A stretch of DNA of 64,000 nucleotides from an uncultured Clostridia bacterium (GCA_947631925.1 CANRNE010000006.1:18926-82925), one strand, 5' to 3'; shown: positions 16,434-25,210, counted from the stretch's first letter. Numbers and translations: made by a program. Notes: a model not told the origin generated them from the letters alone.

Positions 16434-17519
16434 ATGGCAGACGTTGCAATCAAAAATTTGGGAATGGTCTACACGGGCGGCACGCGCGCGCTCTTCGATT
16501 TCTCGCTCGAGGTAAAAGAGGGGGAATTTTTCGCCCTGCTCGGGCCCGAATCGGCGGGCAAATCCACCGTTTTGCGCACGGTCGCAGGCCTTGAAGACCC
16601 CACCGAGGGAGAAATTCTTCTCGGCGGGAAGTCGATGGACGGGGTCGTCCCAAAGGACAGGAACCTCGCCATGATTTTCCCGGGCGGGGTGCTCTATCCC
16701 AACCTCACCGTGCAGGAGAATTTGGGCTACGGCCTCAAACTGCGCAAGGCGCCCCCCGCGGTCATCGAACGCCGCGTGCAGGACGTCGCCGCTCTGCTCG
16801 GCCTCCAAAGTCTTCTCTCCAAGCGTCCCAAACAGCTCACGGCGGCACAGCGCCAGCGCGTGGCGCTCGGCAGAAGCATCGCGCGTGAGCCCGACCTCTT
16901 CCTCTTCGACGAACCCTTCGGCGGCCTCGATGACGCCCTTCGCCTCTCCATGGTGGAGGAGCTCGTCCGCCTGCACATCCGCCTCAGGAAGACCTTCCTG
17001 TACGCCACCGAGAACGTGGCGGAGGCGATGACGGTCGGCGACCGCGTCGGCGTCATGAAGGACGGGTTTTTGCTCCAAGTCGACTCCCCCGCCAACCTCT
17101 ATGAGTATCCCGCGAACCTCTTTGTCGCGGACATGGTAGGGGGGATTTCCTTCACGCGGGGCGCGCATATCGTGAGCGGCGAGGAGGGATACGCTGTCGA
17201 AGCCGAGGGGGAACGCATTCCGCTCGGCGCCCTCAAGGAGCGCATCAAAGACTTCGGTGCGTATGCGGACACGGGGCGCGAAGTCATCCTTGCGTACCAT
17301 AACGAGGATGCGACTTTGGACGAAAACGGGGCGCGTGTGGGGCTCGACGCCTCACGGCTGCTCCTCTTCGACGGGGAGACGGAGCGCACCCTCCTGTCCC
17401 ATGACGACGGGTATGACAAGTCCGCGGGCGGTGTCGACATGCTTCCTCCGACGGTGGGGGAGATGCGGAACGCCATCGAAGACGCCAAACCCAAGAAGAC
17501 CAAAAAATCCAAGAAGTAA
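16434..17519 (+). CDS. MalK/MsmK-like ABC ATPase with altered catalytic motifs
   Basis: A 361-residue protein collinear with the ATPases of sugar ABC importers, including a C-terminal regulatory/TOBE-like region (about 240-345) and a Lys-rich tail. Walker A (GPESAGKST, 37-45) and Walker B (LFLFDE, 155-160) are intact. The Q-loop glutamine is Pro83 (IFPGGVLYP). The LSGGQ signature is LTAAQ (135-139). The H-loop histidine is Glu193 (YATEN). These are residues normally needed for hydrolysis and coupling to permeases. No permease or binding-protein gene is adjacent. It may have become regulatory or structural. GGAGG precedes ATG 16434. Confidence 0.85.
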   Translation: MADVAIKNLGMVYTGGTRALFDFSLEVKEGEFFALLGPESAGKSTVLRTVAGLEDPTEGEILLGGKSMDGVVPKDRNLAMIFPGGVLYPNLTVQENLGYGLKLRKAPPAVIERRVQDVAALLGLQSLLSKRPKQLTAAQRQRVALGRSIAREPDLFLFDEPFGGLDDALRLSMVEELVRLHIRLRKTFLYATENVAEAMTVGDRVGVMKDGFLLQVDSPANLYEYPANLFVADMVGGISFTRGAHIVSGEEGYAVEAEGERIPLGALKERIKDFGAYADTGREVILAYHNEDATLDENGARVGLDASRLLLFDGETERTLLSHDDGYDKSAGGVDMLPPTVGEMRNAIEDAKPKKTKKSKK

Positions 17520-17580
17520 CCAAAGAGGGCGCCCGACGCGGCGCTCTGTCTTTCGAAAATCTGAAGGGAGGTGAAAAGAG

Positions 17581-18534
17581 ATGTGGTATACCGTCCTCAC
17601 GGACGCTTTGCTCGATACCCTGAAACTGTTCCCCTTCCTTTTTGTTTTGTATCTGCTCATCGAGGCGCTCGAACACAACACGGCGCTGGGGCGGCCCTTC
17701 GGCGCCCTCTCGAAGAGGTGGGGGCCCGCGCTCGGCTCCGCGCTCGGACTCGTTCCCCTGTGCGGATTCTCCGTGATGGCGGCCAAACTCTACGAACATC
17801 GCCACATCACGGTGGGGACGCTCGCCGCCGTCTTTTCGGCCACGAGCGACGAGGCGCTCATCGTCCTTCTTTTCGACCTCGGCCTCGCGTGGGACATCAA
17901 ACTCTTCACCGTGCTCGCCCTCATCGGGAGCAAACTCGTCCTCGGCATCGGGGCGGGGTATCTTCTCGACCTCCTCTTCAAGGGCAAGGCGGCGCCCATT
18001 CCCCATCATGACCATCATGACCACGCGCATAGTCACGAGGACCACGCGCATGAGGGCCATGAACACGAGGACCACGCGCACGGTGACTGTGCCTGCGACG
18101 AGCTCTCCGTCTGCGAACACAAGAAGGAGAGCAAGGTGCGCCTCTATCTCGTCTCGCCCCTCCTGCATGCGCTCGAAGTGGGGGCGTTCGTTCTCCTCGC
18201 CAACCTCGCATTCGGCTATCTCTTCTTCTTTGTCGGGGAGGAGACGGTCATTTCCTTCATGCAGGGCACGGGATATTGGCTGCAGCCTCTCCTCTGTCCG
18301 CTCATCGGGGCCATTCCCAACTGCGCGGCCTCTGTCGTGCTGGCGGAGACGTACGCCGTGGGCGGGATTGCCTTCGGCGGGCTCCTCGGCGGGCTCGTGA
18401 CCAACGCGGGGCTCGGCTATCTCGCCCTCTTCAAGCGCGGGACGTGGAAGCGCGGCCTGCTCCTGCTCGGCGGGATGCTCCTCTTCGGAATTGCCGTGGG
18501 ATACGCCGCAAACGCCCTCGCACTCTTGTTCTGA
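17581..18534 (+). CDS. Putative heavy-metal/manganese exporter, ArsP_2-like membrane protein
   Basis: A 317-residue polytopic protein in two hydrophobic halves: residues 10-135 (LKLFPFLFVLYLLIEALEHN) and 190-317 (LLCPLIGAIPNCAASVVLAE). They are separated by a strongly His/Asp/Glu-rich loop (142-180, PHHDHHDHAHSHEDHAHEGH) ending in cysteines. This resembles the putative 10-TM heavy-metal exporter family. The His-rich loop probably senses or buffers a transition metal. GGGAGGTGAAAAGAG is the ribosome binding site. It lies 61 bp after the ABC ATPase and 25 bp before the next gene, so all three may share a transcript. Substrate unknown. Confidence 0.75.
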   Translation: MWYTVLTDALLDTLKLFPFLFVLYLLIEALEHNTALGRPFGALSKRWGPALGSALGLVPLCGFSVMAAKLYEHRHITVGTLAAVFSATSDEALIVLLFDLGLAWDIKLFTVLALIGSKLVLGIGAGYLLDLLFKGKAAPIPHHDHHDHAHSHEDHAHEGHEHEDHAHGDCACDELSVCEHKKESKVRLYLVSPLLHALEVGAFVLLANLAFGYLFFFVGEETVISFMQGTGYWLQPLLCPLIGAIPNCAASVVLAETYAVGGIAFGGLLGGLVTNAGLGYLALFKRGTWKRGLLLLGGMLLFGIAVGYAANALALLF

Positions 18535-18559
18535 AAATCTCCCAATAAGGGGTGGAAAT

Positions 18560-19573
18560 ATGTGTGAAAACGCTGTTCTACCCGAGAGAAACCCCCAAAC
18601 GGGGGAGAGATTGCTCTTTTTGCCTCCCAAACGCGCCCTGTCGCGCGTCCCCATGCAGACGGCGGGGAAGGTGCTCGTCCTCTCGGACGGCTTTCTCCTT
18701 CCCGAACTTACGGCGCTGTCCCCCTCGCAGAAGGTGCTCTTCGTCCTCTATGACGGCGATGCGCTGCCCCTCTTCGGCATGCCCGATGAGGTGGGCGCAG
18801 TCATCGCGGCGGGCGGGGGAGAGGTTCTGCGCGCCGCACGCTTCTTCGCCGCCGTCCGAAGAATTTCCTGCCTCACACTTCCCTCACATGCCGCCCTCTA
18901 CGGCGCCGCGGAAGGGGCGGGAGAGATAACAATCGGGGGAGAGACCCGCACCGTCCGCCTTGCAGATTGCGAAATCGTATGCAGTCTCGCGGACATGGAC
19001 TTTTGCGCCGCATACGGGGAAATTCTGCTCTCCCGCCTGTTTGTTTTCGAGCAGAAGACGCTTCGCCGCTTCGGGCTGTGCAACGCAGAAGAAGGCCTTT
19101 GCGTCTGGTCGCCCTCTCCCTTTGACAGGGCGTCGCTCGTCGCGGCAAATGCCCTTTTGCGGGAGAATTTCACCCCTTGGGCGGGGAGCGCGCTGGCAGC
19201 AAAGTTCGGCCCCGTTGCGGCGTACAGGCGCCTTCTCACAAGCTACATCGCCTTTTTCCGCTCGGACGTGCGCCGCTATTTCGTCCCCGACTATCGGGCG
19301 CGGGCGGCGCGGGCGGGCGTTCCGTATGCCTCCCTCGACATTCCGACGGCGGAGGAACTTGCGCGGCGGGAGGCCCTCTTTTTGCGCATGCGGGAGGACT
19401 GCCTCGGAGAACTTACCCGCATCGAACGGGCGGACGGCACACACTTTGCCGCCATCCGTGCCCTCGGCGGGACGGTGCCCGGCCCCGCGCCGCGGGAGGC
19501 GGTGTCCCCGCTGCCCGAACGCTTCGGGGGGCTTTTGGCGCTCGCGCGCGACTTCGGCCTCGCGGATGTTTGA
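18560..19573 (+). CDS. Unrecognised protein, weakly Rossmann/G1P-dehydrogenase-like
   Basis: A 337-residue soluble protein. Two features recall the iron-ADH/glycerol-1-phosphate dehydrogenase fold: an N-terminal GKVLVLSDGFLLPEL strand-turn and VGAVIAAGGGEVLRAARFFA, similar to the VGGGxxxDxAK turn of those enzymes. The metal-ligand DxxxH motif is not evident, so if related it is degenerate. The C-terminal half is helical and Arg-rich. AAGGGGTGG precedes the ATG. It follows the exporter gene by 25 bp. No function is assigned. Confidence 0.6.
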   Translation: MCENAVLPERNPQTGERLLFLPPKRALSRVPMQTAGKVLVLSDGFLLPELTALSPSQKVLFVLYDGDALPLFGMPDEVGAVIAAGGGEVLRAARFFAAVRRISCLTLPSHAALYGAAEGAGEITIGGETRTVRLADCEIVCSLADMDFCAAYGEILLSRLFVFEQKTLRRFGLCNAEEGLCVWSPSPFDRASLVAANALLRENFTPWAGSALAAKFGPVAAYRRLLTSYIAFFRSDVRRYFVPDYRARAARAGVPYASLDIPTAEELARREALFLRMREDCLGELTRIERADGTHFAAIRALGGTVPGPAPREAVSPLPERFGGLLALARDFGLADV

Positions 19574-19624
19574 TTCTCCGCCCGACCGTGTATAAATTAA
19601 GTATGACCTTCAGGAGGTTTCGCC

Positions 19625-19933
19625 ATGAAAGAACTCACCCTTCTCTCCCGTGCGCCCAAGCTTGAATACGGGCTGGCGGGCGAGATTGATTCGGGCAATG
19701 CGGACGATTTTTATGCGGAAGTGTCGGAGCAGTTCCGCCTCGCCCCCGCGCCCCTCGTCTTTGACTGCGCCAAGCTCGAATTCATCGACAGCACGACGCT
19801 CGGGACCTTCGTCAAACTCTTGAAACTCGCCAAGGAGAACGGCTTTTCGCTCACGCTCAAACATCTCTCGCCCCGCCTCAAAAAGCTGTTCGTCATCTGT
19901 GCGCTCGACACCATCATGGAGATTGAAGAATGA
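19625..19933 (+). CDS. STAS-domain anti-anti-sigma factor (RsbV/SpoIIAA-like)
   Basis: A 102-residue single STAS domain. Family members bind an anti-sigma kinase and are switched off by phosphorylation of a serine. Here LEFIDSTTLGTF places S56 at the site equivalent to the RsbV phosphoserine; the usual DSTGLG reads DSTTLG. The C-terminal helix is conventional. AGGAGG lies nine bases before the ATG. A TATAAA-like -10 lies upstream but no clear -35. Its last bases overlap the next start (ATGA), the beginning of a four-gene coupled module. Confidence 0.85.
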   Translation: MKELTLLSRAPKLEYGLAGEIDSGNADDFYAEVSEQFRLAPAPLVFDCAKLEFIDSTTLGTFVKLLKLAKENGFSLTLKHLSPRLKKLFVICALDTIMEIEE

Positions 19934-20280
19934 CCCTGCTCAAACTCTCAATTCCCTTGGGGAATGAAATTCTGACAACGGTCCGCCTTGCGACGGGCGG
20001 CGTCTGTTCGCTCGCAGGGCTGGACATCGACCGCAGCGAGGACTGCAAACTCTGCATCACGGAGAGCCTTCTGCTCCTTCTGCATGCGGGCTATTCCGCG
20101 GCAAGGGTGGAATTTTCCCGCGAAGAGGGCCTTCTCGTCCGCGTGGAGGGCGAGGGAATGGGAACAGGCAAGGAGGGCGCGGAGACGGAGATTTCCGAAG
20201 CACTCCTCGGCGCGCTCGCGGGCAGCGTCTCGTTCGAGAGAAAGGACGGCGTCCTCACCGCCGTCATGCTCACATTTTGA
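19930..20280 (+). CDS. Degenerate GHKL anti-sigma-like protein
   Basis: A 116-residue protein that aligns by pattern with the start of RsbW/SpoIIAB: IDRSEDCKLCITESLLLLLH sits where the N-box helix of these kinases would be. The N-box asparagine is replaced by leucine, and no G1 (DxGxG) or G2 motif is visible. It is probably unable to bind or hydrolyse ATP normally. Overlaps (ATGA with the STAS gene, TGATG with the sigma gene) indicate translational coupling. It may be an anti-sigma factor that lost kinase activity. Confidence 0.6.
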   Translation: MTLLKLSIPLGNEILTTVRLATGGVCSLAGLDIDRSEDCKLCITESLLLLLHAGYSAARVEFSREEGLLVRVEGEGMGTGKEGAETEISEALLGALAGSVSFERKDGVLTAVMLTF

Positions 20281-20999
20281 TGGAAGAGCGGGAACTCTTT
20301 CAGCGGTACCGTGAGACGCGCGATGTTGCCCTGCGCAACGAAATCGCCGAGAAGTACCTGTATATCGCCGCCGTGCTCGCGAGGAAGTTCTCGGGGCTCG
20401 GTGTGGAATACGACGACTTGTATCAGGTCGCCGCGCTTGCGCTTGTCAAGGGTATCGACCGCTTCGACCCCGATGCGGGGGTCAAGTTCTCCACCTTCAT
20501 CACGCCCACCGTCACGGGGGAGATTAAGAACTACTTCCGCGACCGTTCCCGCCTCGTCCATCTGCCGCGGCGGGTCGCAGAGCTCAAATCCAAACTCCGT
20601 CAGGCGGCGGAGACGCTCACCCTGCAGCTCGGGCGAAAGCCCACCGCAAAGGAGATTGCGGACGCGCTCGGCGTGACGGAGGAAGAGGTCCTCGGCTGTA
20701 TGGAGGCGGGGTCGACCATCTCCCTCGAGACGCCCGTCGGGGACGGCGAGGGAAGACTTGCCGACGTGCTCGGCGACACTTCGGACGACTTTGACCGCTT
20801 CGAGACGCGGGACGCCGTGCGCACCGCCATCGGCGGACTGTCCGAGACGGAGCGCTTTCTCATCAAGCTCCGCTTCGGCGAAGAGCTCTCCCAGACGGAG
20901 ACGGCGAGGCGCATGAACGTCTCCCAGATGTATGTCTCCCGCCTCGAGCGCAAGGTGCTCGACAAACTCCGCGAAGAGATTAAAAAGGGGATGGTATGA
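20280..20999 (+). CDS. RNA polymerase sigma factor, SigB/SigF/SigG family
   Basis: A 239-residue alternative sigma factor with region 2 (NEIAEKYLYIAAVLARKFSG, EYDDLYQVAALALVKGIDRF, VKFSTFITPTVTGEIKNYFR) and region 3 (LGRKPTAKEIADALGVTEEE). Region 4 reads LSQTETARRMNVSQMYVSRL. ATG 20280 overlaps the upstream stop. The last codons overlap the following GHKL gene. Context identifies it as the output of a partner-switching circuit, controlling either general stress or a developmental regulon; the sequence cannot distinguish these. Confidence 0.92.
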   Translation: MEERELFQRYRETRDVALRNEIAEKYLYIAAVLARKFSGLGVEYDDLYQVAALALVKGIDRFDPDAGVKFSTFITPTVTGEIKNYFRDRSRLVHLPRRVAELKSKLRQAAETLTLQLGRKPTAKEIADALGVTEEEVLGCMEAGSTISLETPVGDGEGRLADVLGDTSDDFDRFETRDAVRTAIGGLSETERFLIKLRFGEELSQTETARRMNVSQMYVSRLERKVLDKLREEIKKGMV

Positions 21000-21334
21000 T
21001 GGAAGAAAACGTCCGTGCCGTTCTCGAGAACATGTGCAGACAATTGCAGGAGGCGGTCTCCCCCGAAGTACTCTTCGACGCGAAGATGATTGCCCATGAA
21101 CTGCTCGTCAACGCGCTTGCCTACGGCGGCGGGGTGGAGGCATTCTCCTTTGCCTTAGAGGGGGAGGAGGTGCGCATCACTGTGCGGGGGAAGCGGGCAT
21201 TCTGCCCGCCCGAGCACATTCCCCGTGCCGATGTCATGGCGGAGCACGGGCGGGGGCTCTACCTTGTCGAGGCGCTCTCCTGCCGCCGCGCCTATTCCGA
21301 CCGCGAAGGTCTCAGCGTATTCATCAAAATTTAA
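20996..21334 (+). CDS. GHKL-type anti-sigma kinase (RsbW-like, short)
   Basis: A 112-residue HATPase domain protein. The N-box is intact (KMIAHELLVNALAYGG, with E and N of ExxxNA) and a G2-like box is present (EHGRGLYLVEAL). The G1 box is weak (VRGKRAFCPPEH). It is shorter than RsbW or SpoIIAB (about 145 residues). Its start overlaps the sigma stop (ATGA). It is the more plausible kinase of the two GHKL-like proteins flanking the sigma gene; which one binds sigma cannot be decided from sequence. Confidence 0.75.
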   Translation: MMEENVRAVLENMCRQLQEAVSPEVLFDAKMIAHELLVNALAYGGGVEAFSFALEGEEVRITVRGKRAFCPPEHIPRADVMAEHGRGLYLVEALSCRRAYSDREGLSVFIKI

Positions 21335-21345
21335 CTTCTTTGCAT

Positions 21346-21377
21346 GAAAAAAGAGGAGCCGCAAAGCTCCTCTTTTT
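21346..21377. terminator. Bidirectional terminator
   Basis: AAAAAGAGGAGC-cgcaaa-GCTCCTCTTTTT serves the plus-strand sigma module and the convergent minus-strand membrane protein gene. Confidence 0.88.
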
Positions 21378-21388
21378 GGTTATGTTTC

Positions 21389-23419
21389 TTACTTGCCGTT
21401 GATGTAATCGTAGACCTTGCCGAGCAGCTCGGAGGAGATGTGCGGACGAATCTTCGACAGGTAGATGAAGAACTTGTGGAAGAATTCCGAGTTATCTTCG
21501 CCGATGTTGTAGGTAGGAAGACCGAAGTCGCCGTACTTCTTGCCGATGAACAGGTCGCCGAATTCATTCTTTTCCTGTGCGGGAAGAGAGGTGAAGAAGG
21601 TGTCGTACACATAGGTGCCGTATGCCTCGGGCTGAGGTGCGGGCGCGGGTGCCGCGGGGGAGACGCTCGCGGGAGCGGCCTCTACGGCGGCGACGGGTGC
21701 GGGCGCGGGCGCGGGCGCTGCGGGGGCAGACGTGTCACCGGAGACGAGGGCAGCCATTCTCTGCTCGAAATCGCTCATCGGAGGTTCGGCGGGAGCGGGA
21801 GCCGCTGCGTCGGCGGGAGCTGCGGGTGCTGCAGGAGCGGGAGCCGCTGCGGGAGCCGTGTTCGTCGCGACGGGATAGTAGATGGGCTGAATGTAGGGCT
21901 GGACATACGGCTTGCTCTGCGCGGGCTGCTGGTTGTAGGGGTTGGGCTGGCCGTAAGGTGCGGGCTGACCGTAGGGGTTCTGTCCATAGGGCGCGGGCTG
22001 GGCATACGGGTTCTGACCGTAAGGCGTGGGCTGCGCATAGGGCGGATATACGTTATAGATGGGCGCGGGCTGAGGTGCGGGCGCGGGGATGTTCACGATG
22101 ATGGGAGAAGCCGCGGGCGCGGGCGTGGAGATGACCGTCGTGGGAGCTGCCGCAGGGGCGGTAGCAACCGTTGCGGGAGCAGCCGCAGGCGCCGTGCCGA
22201 CGTTGTTGATGTAGACGGGCGCGAGGTGGTTGTGCGTGCCGGGTGCATCTTCGTCTTCATCATAGCTGTCGGAGAGGGCATTGACGAAGTCTCTTCTCGC
22301 CTTGCCGCGGGCGATGATTGCCGCCACGACAAAGAGGATGAGGAGCACGCCGCTCGCGATGACGAGGAGGAGAGCCTCAATGTAGAGCGTGTCGCCGTTC
22401 TTGAAGAATTCGACGAACCCGCCGCCCTCGATGGCGCCTTCCACTTCGGGGTTGAGAACTGCGGGTTCGCCTGCAACGACAGCGCCGGAGACGACATAGC
22501 CGATGACAAAGAGGACGACGGTGACGAAGAGGAGCGCATAGCGCACGGCATCAAAGGTGTAGCCCTTCTTGGTCGCGGGACGGATGAAGGACACCACGCC
22601 GCAGAGCGCAGCGAGCGCGAAGAGGAGAACGGGGACGAATCTGCCGAATGCCTCCGCCGCGGTCACGCCTTCCGCAGTCAGGAAGTCGAAATAGCCTTCG
22701 GCGGTGATTTCACCCGCCTCGTTCGCCATGCCGACGACGGGGGTGGAAAGGAAGTTCACGATACCGCTCTTGAAAAGGCTCCCGGGCCAGACACAGGCAG
22801 CGCCGACGCCGAGGGTGAGCAAAAGGCCGATGACGCTCACGACGCCCGCGCCCTTATTCGCACCGATTGCCACGACGGCAAGGCCGATGATGAGGAGCCC
22901 GACAAAGCAGAGGTGAAGGATATCGATGGTCTCCACTGCAGGAAGGATGAAAGGGTTGATAAGGCAACCGACATATATCCAAGTATAACCTGCGGTGACG
23001 AGCACGGCGCTTGCGAGCGCACAGGCACGGGCAGACTTCTTGGAGCAGAGCGATACGACAAAGCAGATGATTGCCGCAACGACGGTGCCGCAGAGGAAAA
23101 TGGGACGTGCATACATCAGGCAATTCCCGATGACTGCAAAGTCGAGACTTTCAAGCAACTCGGGCTTAAACATCGTTTCGAAGAAATACCAGATGTAGCC
23201 GAACAGCGAACCGTCGAGCGCCGCGGGAAGCGTAGTCGTGCCCTCGGGTGCAGCTTCGACGCCGAGCGCGAAGTAGTTGCATGCGAACAGTTTGATATTC
23301 GCAAGGACGGGCGTGAGCAGGCCGATGAACAGGCCGCCGAGCGCCAGAGCGAGGAAGATGGAAGTTGCCGTACGGTATGCAGCCGCATGGTAATTCCGGG
23401 TGTTTGCCGTGTCGTTCAT
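21389..23419 (-). CDS. Large membrane protein with Pro/Ala/Tyr-rich cytoplasmic or surface tail
   Basis: A 676-residue protein. The first half (about 1-375) has some nine hydrophobic segments. It is followed by a charged stretch (SYDEDEDAPGTHNH) and a low-complexity region. That region combines Ala/Pro runs with a repeated YGQNPYAQPAP-type motif (about 465-505), then more Ala/Pro, and a folded C-terminal domain of about 100 residues (TSLPAQEKNEFGDLFIGKKY). No family recognised. ATG 23419 follows GGAGG and a perfect sigma-A promoter, suggesting high expression. Confidence 0.8.
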   Translation of the reverse strand: MNDTANTRNYHAAAYRTATSIFLALALGGLFIGLLTPVLANIKLFACNYFALGVEAAPEGTTTLPAALDGSLFGYIWYFFETMFKPELLESLDFAVIGNCLMYARPIFLCGTVVAAIICFVVSLCSKKSARACALASAVLVTAGYTWIYVGCLINPFILPAVETIDILHLCFVGLLIIGLAVVAIGANKGAGVVSVIGLLLTLGVGAACVWPGSLFKSGIVNFLSTPVVGMANEAGEITAEGYFDFLTAEGVTAAEAFGRFVPVLLFALAALCGVVSFIRPATKKGYTFDAVRYALLFVTVVLFVIGYVVSGAVVAGEPAVLNPEVEGAIEGGGFVEFFKNGDTLYIEALLLVIASGVLLILFVVAAIIARGKARRDFVNALSDSYDEDEDAPGTHNHLAPVYINNVGTAPAAAPATVATAPAAAPTTVISTPAPAASPIIVNIPAPAPQPAPIYNVYPPYAQPTPYGQNPYAQPAPYGQNPYGQPAPYGQPNPYNQQPAQSKPYVQPYIQPIYYPVATNTAPAAAPAPAAPAAPADAAAPAPAEPPMSDFEQRMAALVSGDTSAPAAPAPAPAPVAAVEAAPASVSPAAPAPAPQPEAYGTYVYDTFFTSLPAQEKNEFGDLFIGKKYGDFGLPTYNIGEDNSEFFHKFFIYLSKIRPHISSELLGKVYDYINGK

Positions 23420-23467
23420 AACGAAACCTCCGAAGTTTTCCTTATGGAAAACCAACTTAACGGCTTT

Positions 23468-23496
23468 ATTATATCACGAAACTTTTTCCCTGTCAA
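23468..23496 (-). promoter_or_regulatory. Perfect sigma-A promoter for the membrane protein gene
   Basis: On the minus strand TTGACA (23496-23491), a 17-bp spacer and TATAAT (23473-23468) match consensus exactly. Confidence 0.85.
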
Positions 23497-23577
23497 CACC
23501 CGCGGAGAAAAAATAAGAATACTTTTTCATTTTCTTTCCGATTTTTTTGCACTTTCCCGCGGGGCGCCGTTTGCCGC

Positions 23578-23607
23578 TTGCCAATCGGGGAAAAAATATG
23601 GTATAAT
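23578..23607 (+). promoter_or_regulatory. Promoter for the S41 peptidase
   Basis: TTGCCA, 18-bp spacer, TATAAT, about 43 bp before the ATG. Confidence 0.65.
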
Positions 23608-23650
23608 TCTGGGGAAAATAACCTCGGATAAAACGGAAGGACGGACGGAC

Positions 23651-24928
23651 ATGGACCATTCGCATGAGAGAACAAAAAAATGGCTGGCGGCGGGCATCGC
23701 CGCGTGCCTCGGCGTGGCGGCATGCTTTACCGCGGGATATTATGCGCGTTTCCTTGCTTTTGACGGCCGCACGCGCAGTCTCCTCTGGGCCATCGAGACG
23801 GCGGAGAGCCGCTACTACAAGGAGGTGGACGAGGACAAACTCTTCGAGGACCTCTTCTCCGCCTTCAACCTCGACCCCTATTCGGGCTACTACCCAAAGG
23901 TGGAGTACGAAGAGCAGATGTCCGCGGATGCGGGCAACCGTGCGGGCGTGGGGGTCTCCGTCACCAACGTGGGCGGCACGGCGGTTTTATACAGCGTGTA
24001 CGGCAATTCTCCCGCCGAGCATGCGGGACTTCGCACGGGAATGACTATCTTCGGCGTGGGAAGTTCCGAAGAGGAGATAGCCTCGGGCACGCCCGCGGAA
24101 CTTGCCTCCAGACTGCAATCCTCGCTTGCGGGAGAGCCGCTCTATGTGCGCTGCGGCTTCGGAGAGGGGAAAGTTTACGAAGTCGTCCCGGGGAGCTACC
24201 GCACGTCCTACTGCCTGTATGCGGATGCGGACGGGGCGGTGCGCTTCGACCCCGCGACCCTGCAGCCCTTCTCCGTTCCCTTTGAGACGCTCCCGTTGCC
24301 CGAACACACCGCATATATCCGCCTCACATCCTTCCGCGGCACGGCGGCGGAGGAGATGAAGGCATGCCTTACCCGCATGCGGGAAGGAGGAAACACCGAC
24401 CTCATCCTCGATTTGCGTTCCAACGGCGGCGGCGCGATGGACATCGCAAGTAAAATTGCGGGGCTCTTTGCCAAGGACGCGCAGGGAAAGTCTCCCATCG
24501 TGGCGACGGCGCGCTACCGCAGCGGCTACGAGCGGAATTTCCGCGCGCCCGAGAACACATATTATGATTATTTCACGCAAAATTCCCGCATCCGCGTGCT
24601 GGCAGATGCGGGGACGGCGTCCGCGTCCGAATGCCTCATCGGCTCCATGATTTCCTACGGAACGGTGACGGAGGACGATTTATATATCGTGGACGGCGCA
24701 AACGGCGCCAGGACGTACGGGAAGGGCATCATGCAGAGCTATTATTTTGACGGGCAGGGCAACAGCCTCAAGCTCACCGTCGCCGAGATTTTCTGGCCGA
24801 ACGGCACGAGCATCCACGGGAAGGGAATTTTTGCCGCGGACGAGGCGCACGCCGTTCCTTACGACGGGATTCCCCGTGAGCACGACGCCTTTTTGTCCGA
24901 ATTTTTCGCGCGGATTACCCTTGCGTGA
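23651..24928 (+). CDS. S41 family C-terminal-processing peptidase (CtpA type)
   Basis: A 425-residue membrane-anchored serine protease of the cell surface. Residues 11-33 form the N-terminal anchor. A PDZ-like domain spans about 95-180 (GVGVSVTNVGGTAVLYSVYG, SPAEHAGLRTG). The S41 catalytic domain contains LILDLRSNGGGAMDIASKIA, the nucleophile S326 in GTASASE and the general base K358 in TYGKG. Such proteases trim or degrade exported proteins with C-terminal recognition. I chose ATG 23651 because the sequence then begins with a short positively charged segment before the anchor; upstream reading frame covers an intergenic region. Confidence 0.92.
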   Translation: MDHSHERTKKWLAAGIAACLGVAACFTAGYYARFLAFDGRTRSLLWAIETAESRYYKEVDEDKLFEDLFSAFNLDPYSGYYPKVEYEEQMSADAGNRAGVGVSVTNVGGTAVLYSVYGNSPAEHAGLRTGMTIFGVGSSEEEIASGTPAELASRLQSSLAGEPLYVRCGFGEGKVYEVVPGSYRTSYCLYADADGAVRFDPATLQPFSVPFETLPLPEHTAYIRLTSFRGTAAEEMKACLTRMREGGNTDLILDLRSNGGGAMDIASKIAGLFAKDAQGKSPIVATARYRSGYERNFRAPENTYYDYFTQNSRIRVLADAGTASASECLIGSMISYGTVTEDDLYIVDGANGARTYGKGIMQSYYFDGQGNSLKLTVAEIFWPNGTSIHGKGIFAADEAHAVPYDGIPREHDAFLSEFFARITLA

Positions 24929-25148
24929 CCCGTTTTAAGTACTCTTCGAGCACGCCGACCCCCTGTTCGGGTCGGCTCTCTTTTTGGCTTTTTGAGGGGG
25001 CATCCTCGGACATGGGTGCCTCCTTTTTCGTGAAAGACAGCAAAAGGTCCCGATTTTTGCGATAAAAATCGAGGAAGGCGTTCATGCGGCCCTCAAGCGC
25101 GGGGTCCTGCATGGCGAAGAGAAAGAAGAGAAGAATGAGATTTTCCAT
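24915..25148 (-). CDS. Small protein with N-terminal membrane segment, hypothetical
   Basis: A 77-residue product: short hydrophobic start (MENLILLFFLFAMQ), then a charged, helical part (FLDFYRKNRDLLLSF), then a hydrophilic tail. AGGATAGGA precedes the ATG. Its 3' end overlaps the convergent S41 gene by 14 bp. No family recognised. The plausible start signal and mild membrane character support it, but it could be spurious. Confidence 0.5.
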   Translation of the reverse strand: MENLILLFFLFAMQDPALEGRMNAFLDFYRKNRDLLLSFTKKEAPMSEDAPSKSQKESRPEQGVGVLEEYLKRVTQG

Positions 25149-25210
25149 GTCCTATCCTATGCGAGGGGCAATTTCCGCGTTCCCCTCATACAATGTCATG
25201 GGAGGCAAAT

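Noticed and set aside
21344..23650. Upstream extension of the S41 peptidase frame (about 770 extra codons)
   Set aside because: It is antisense to the 676-residue membrane protein gene and gives low-complexity Gly/Arg/Asp sequence; the peptidase has its own promoter and start at 23651.
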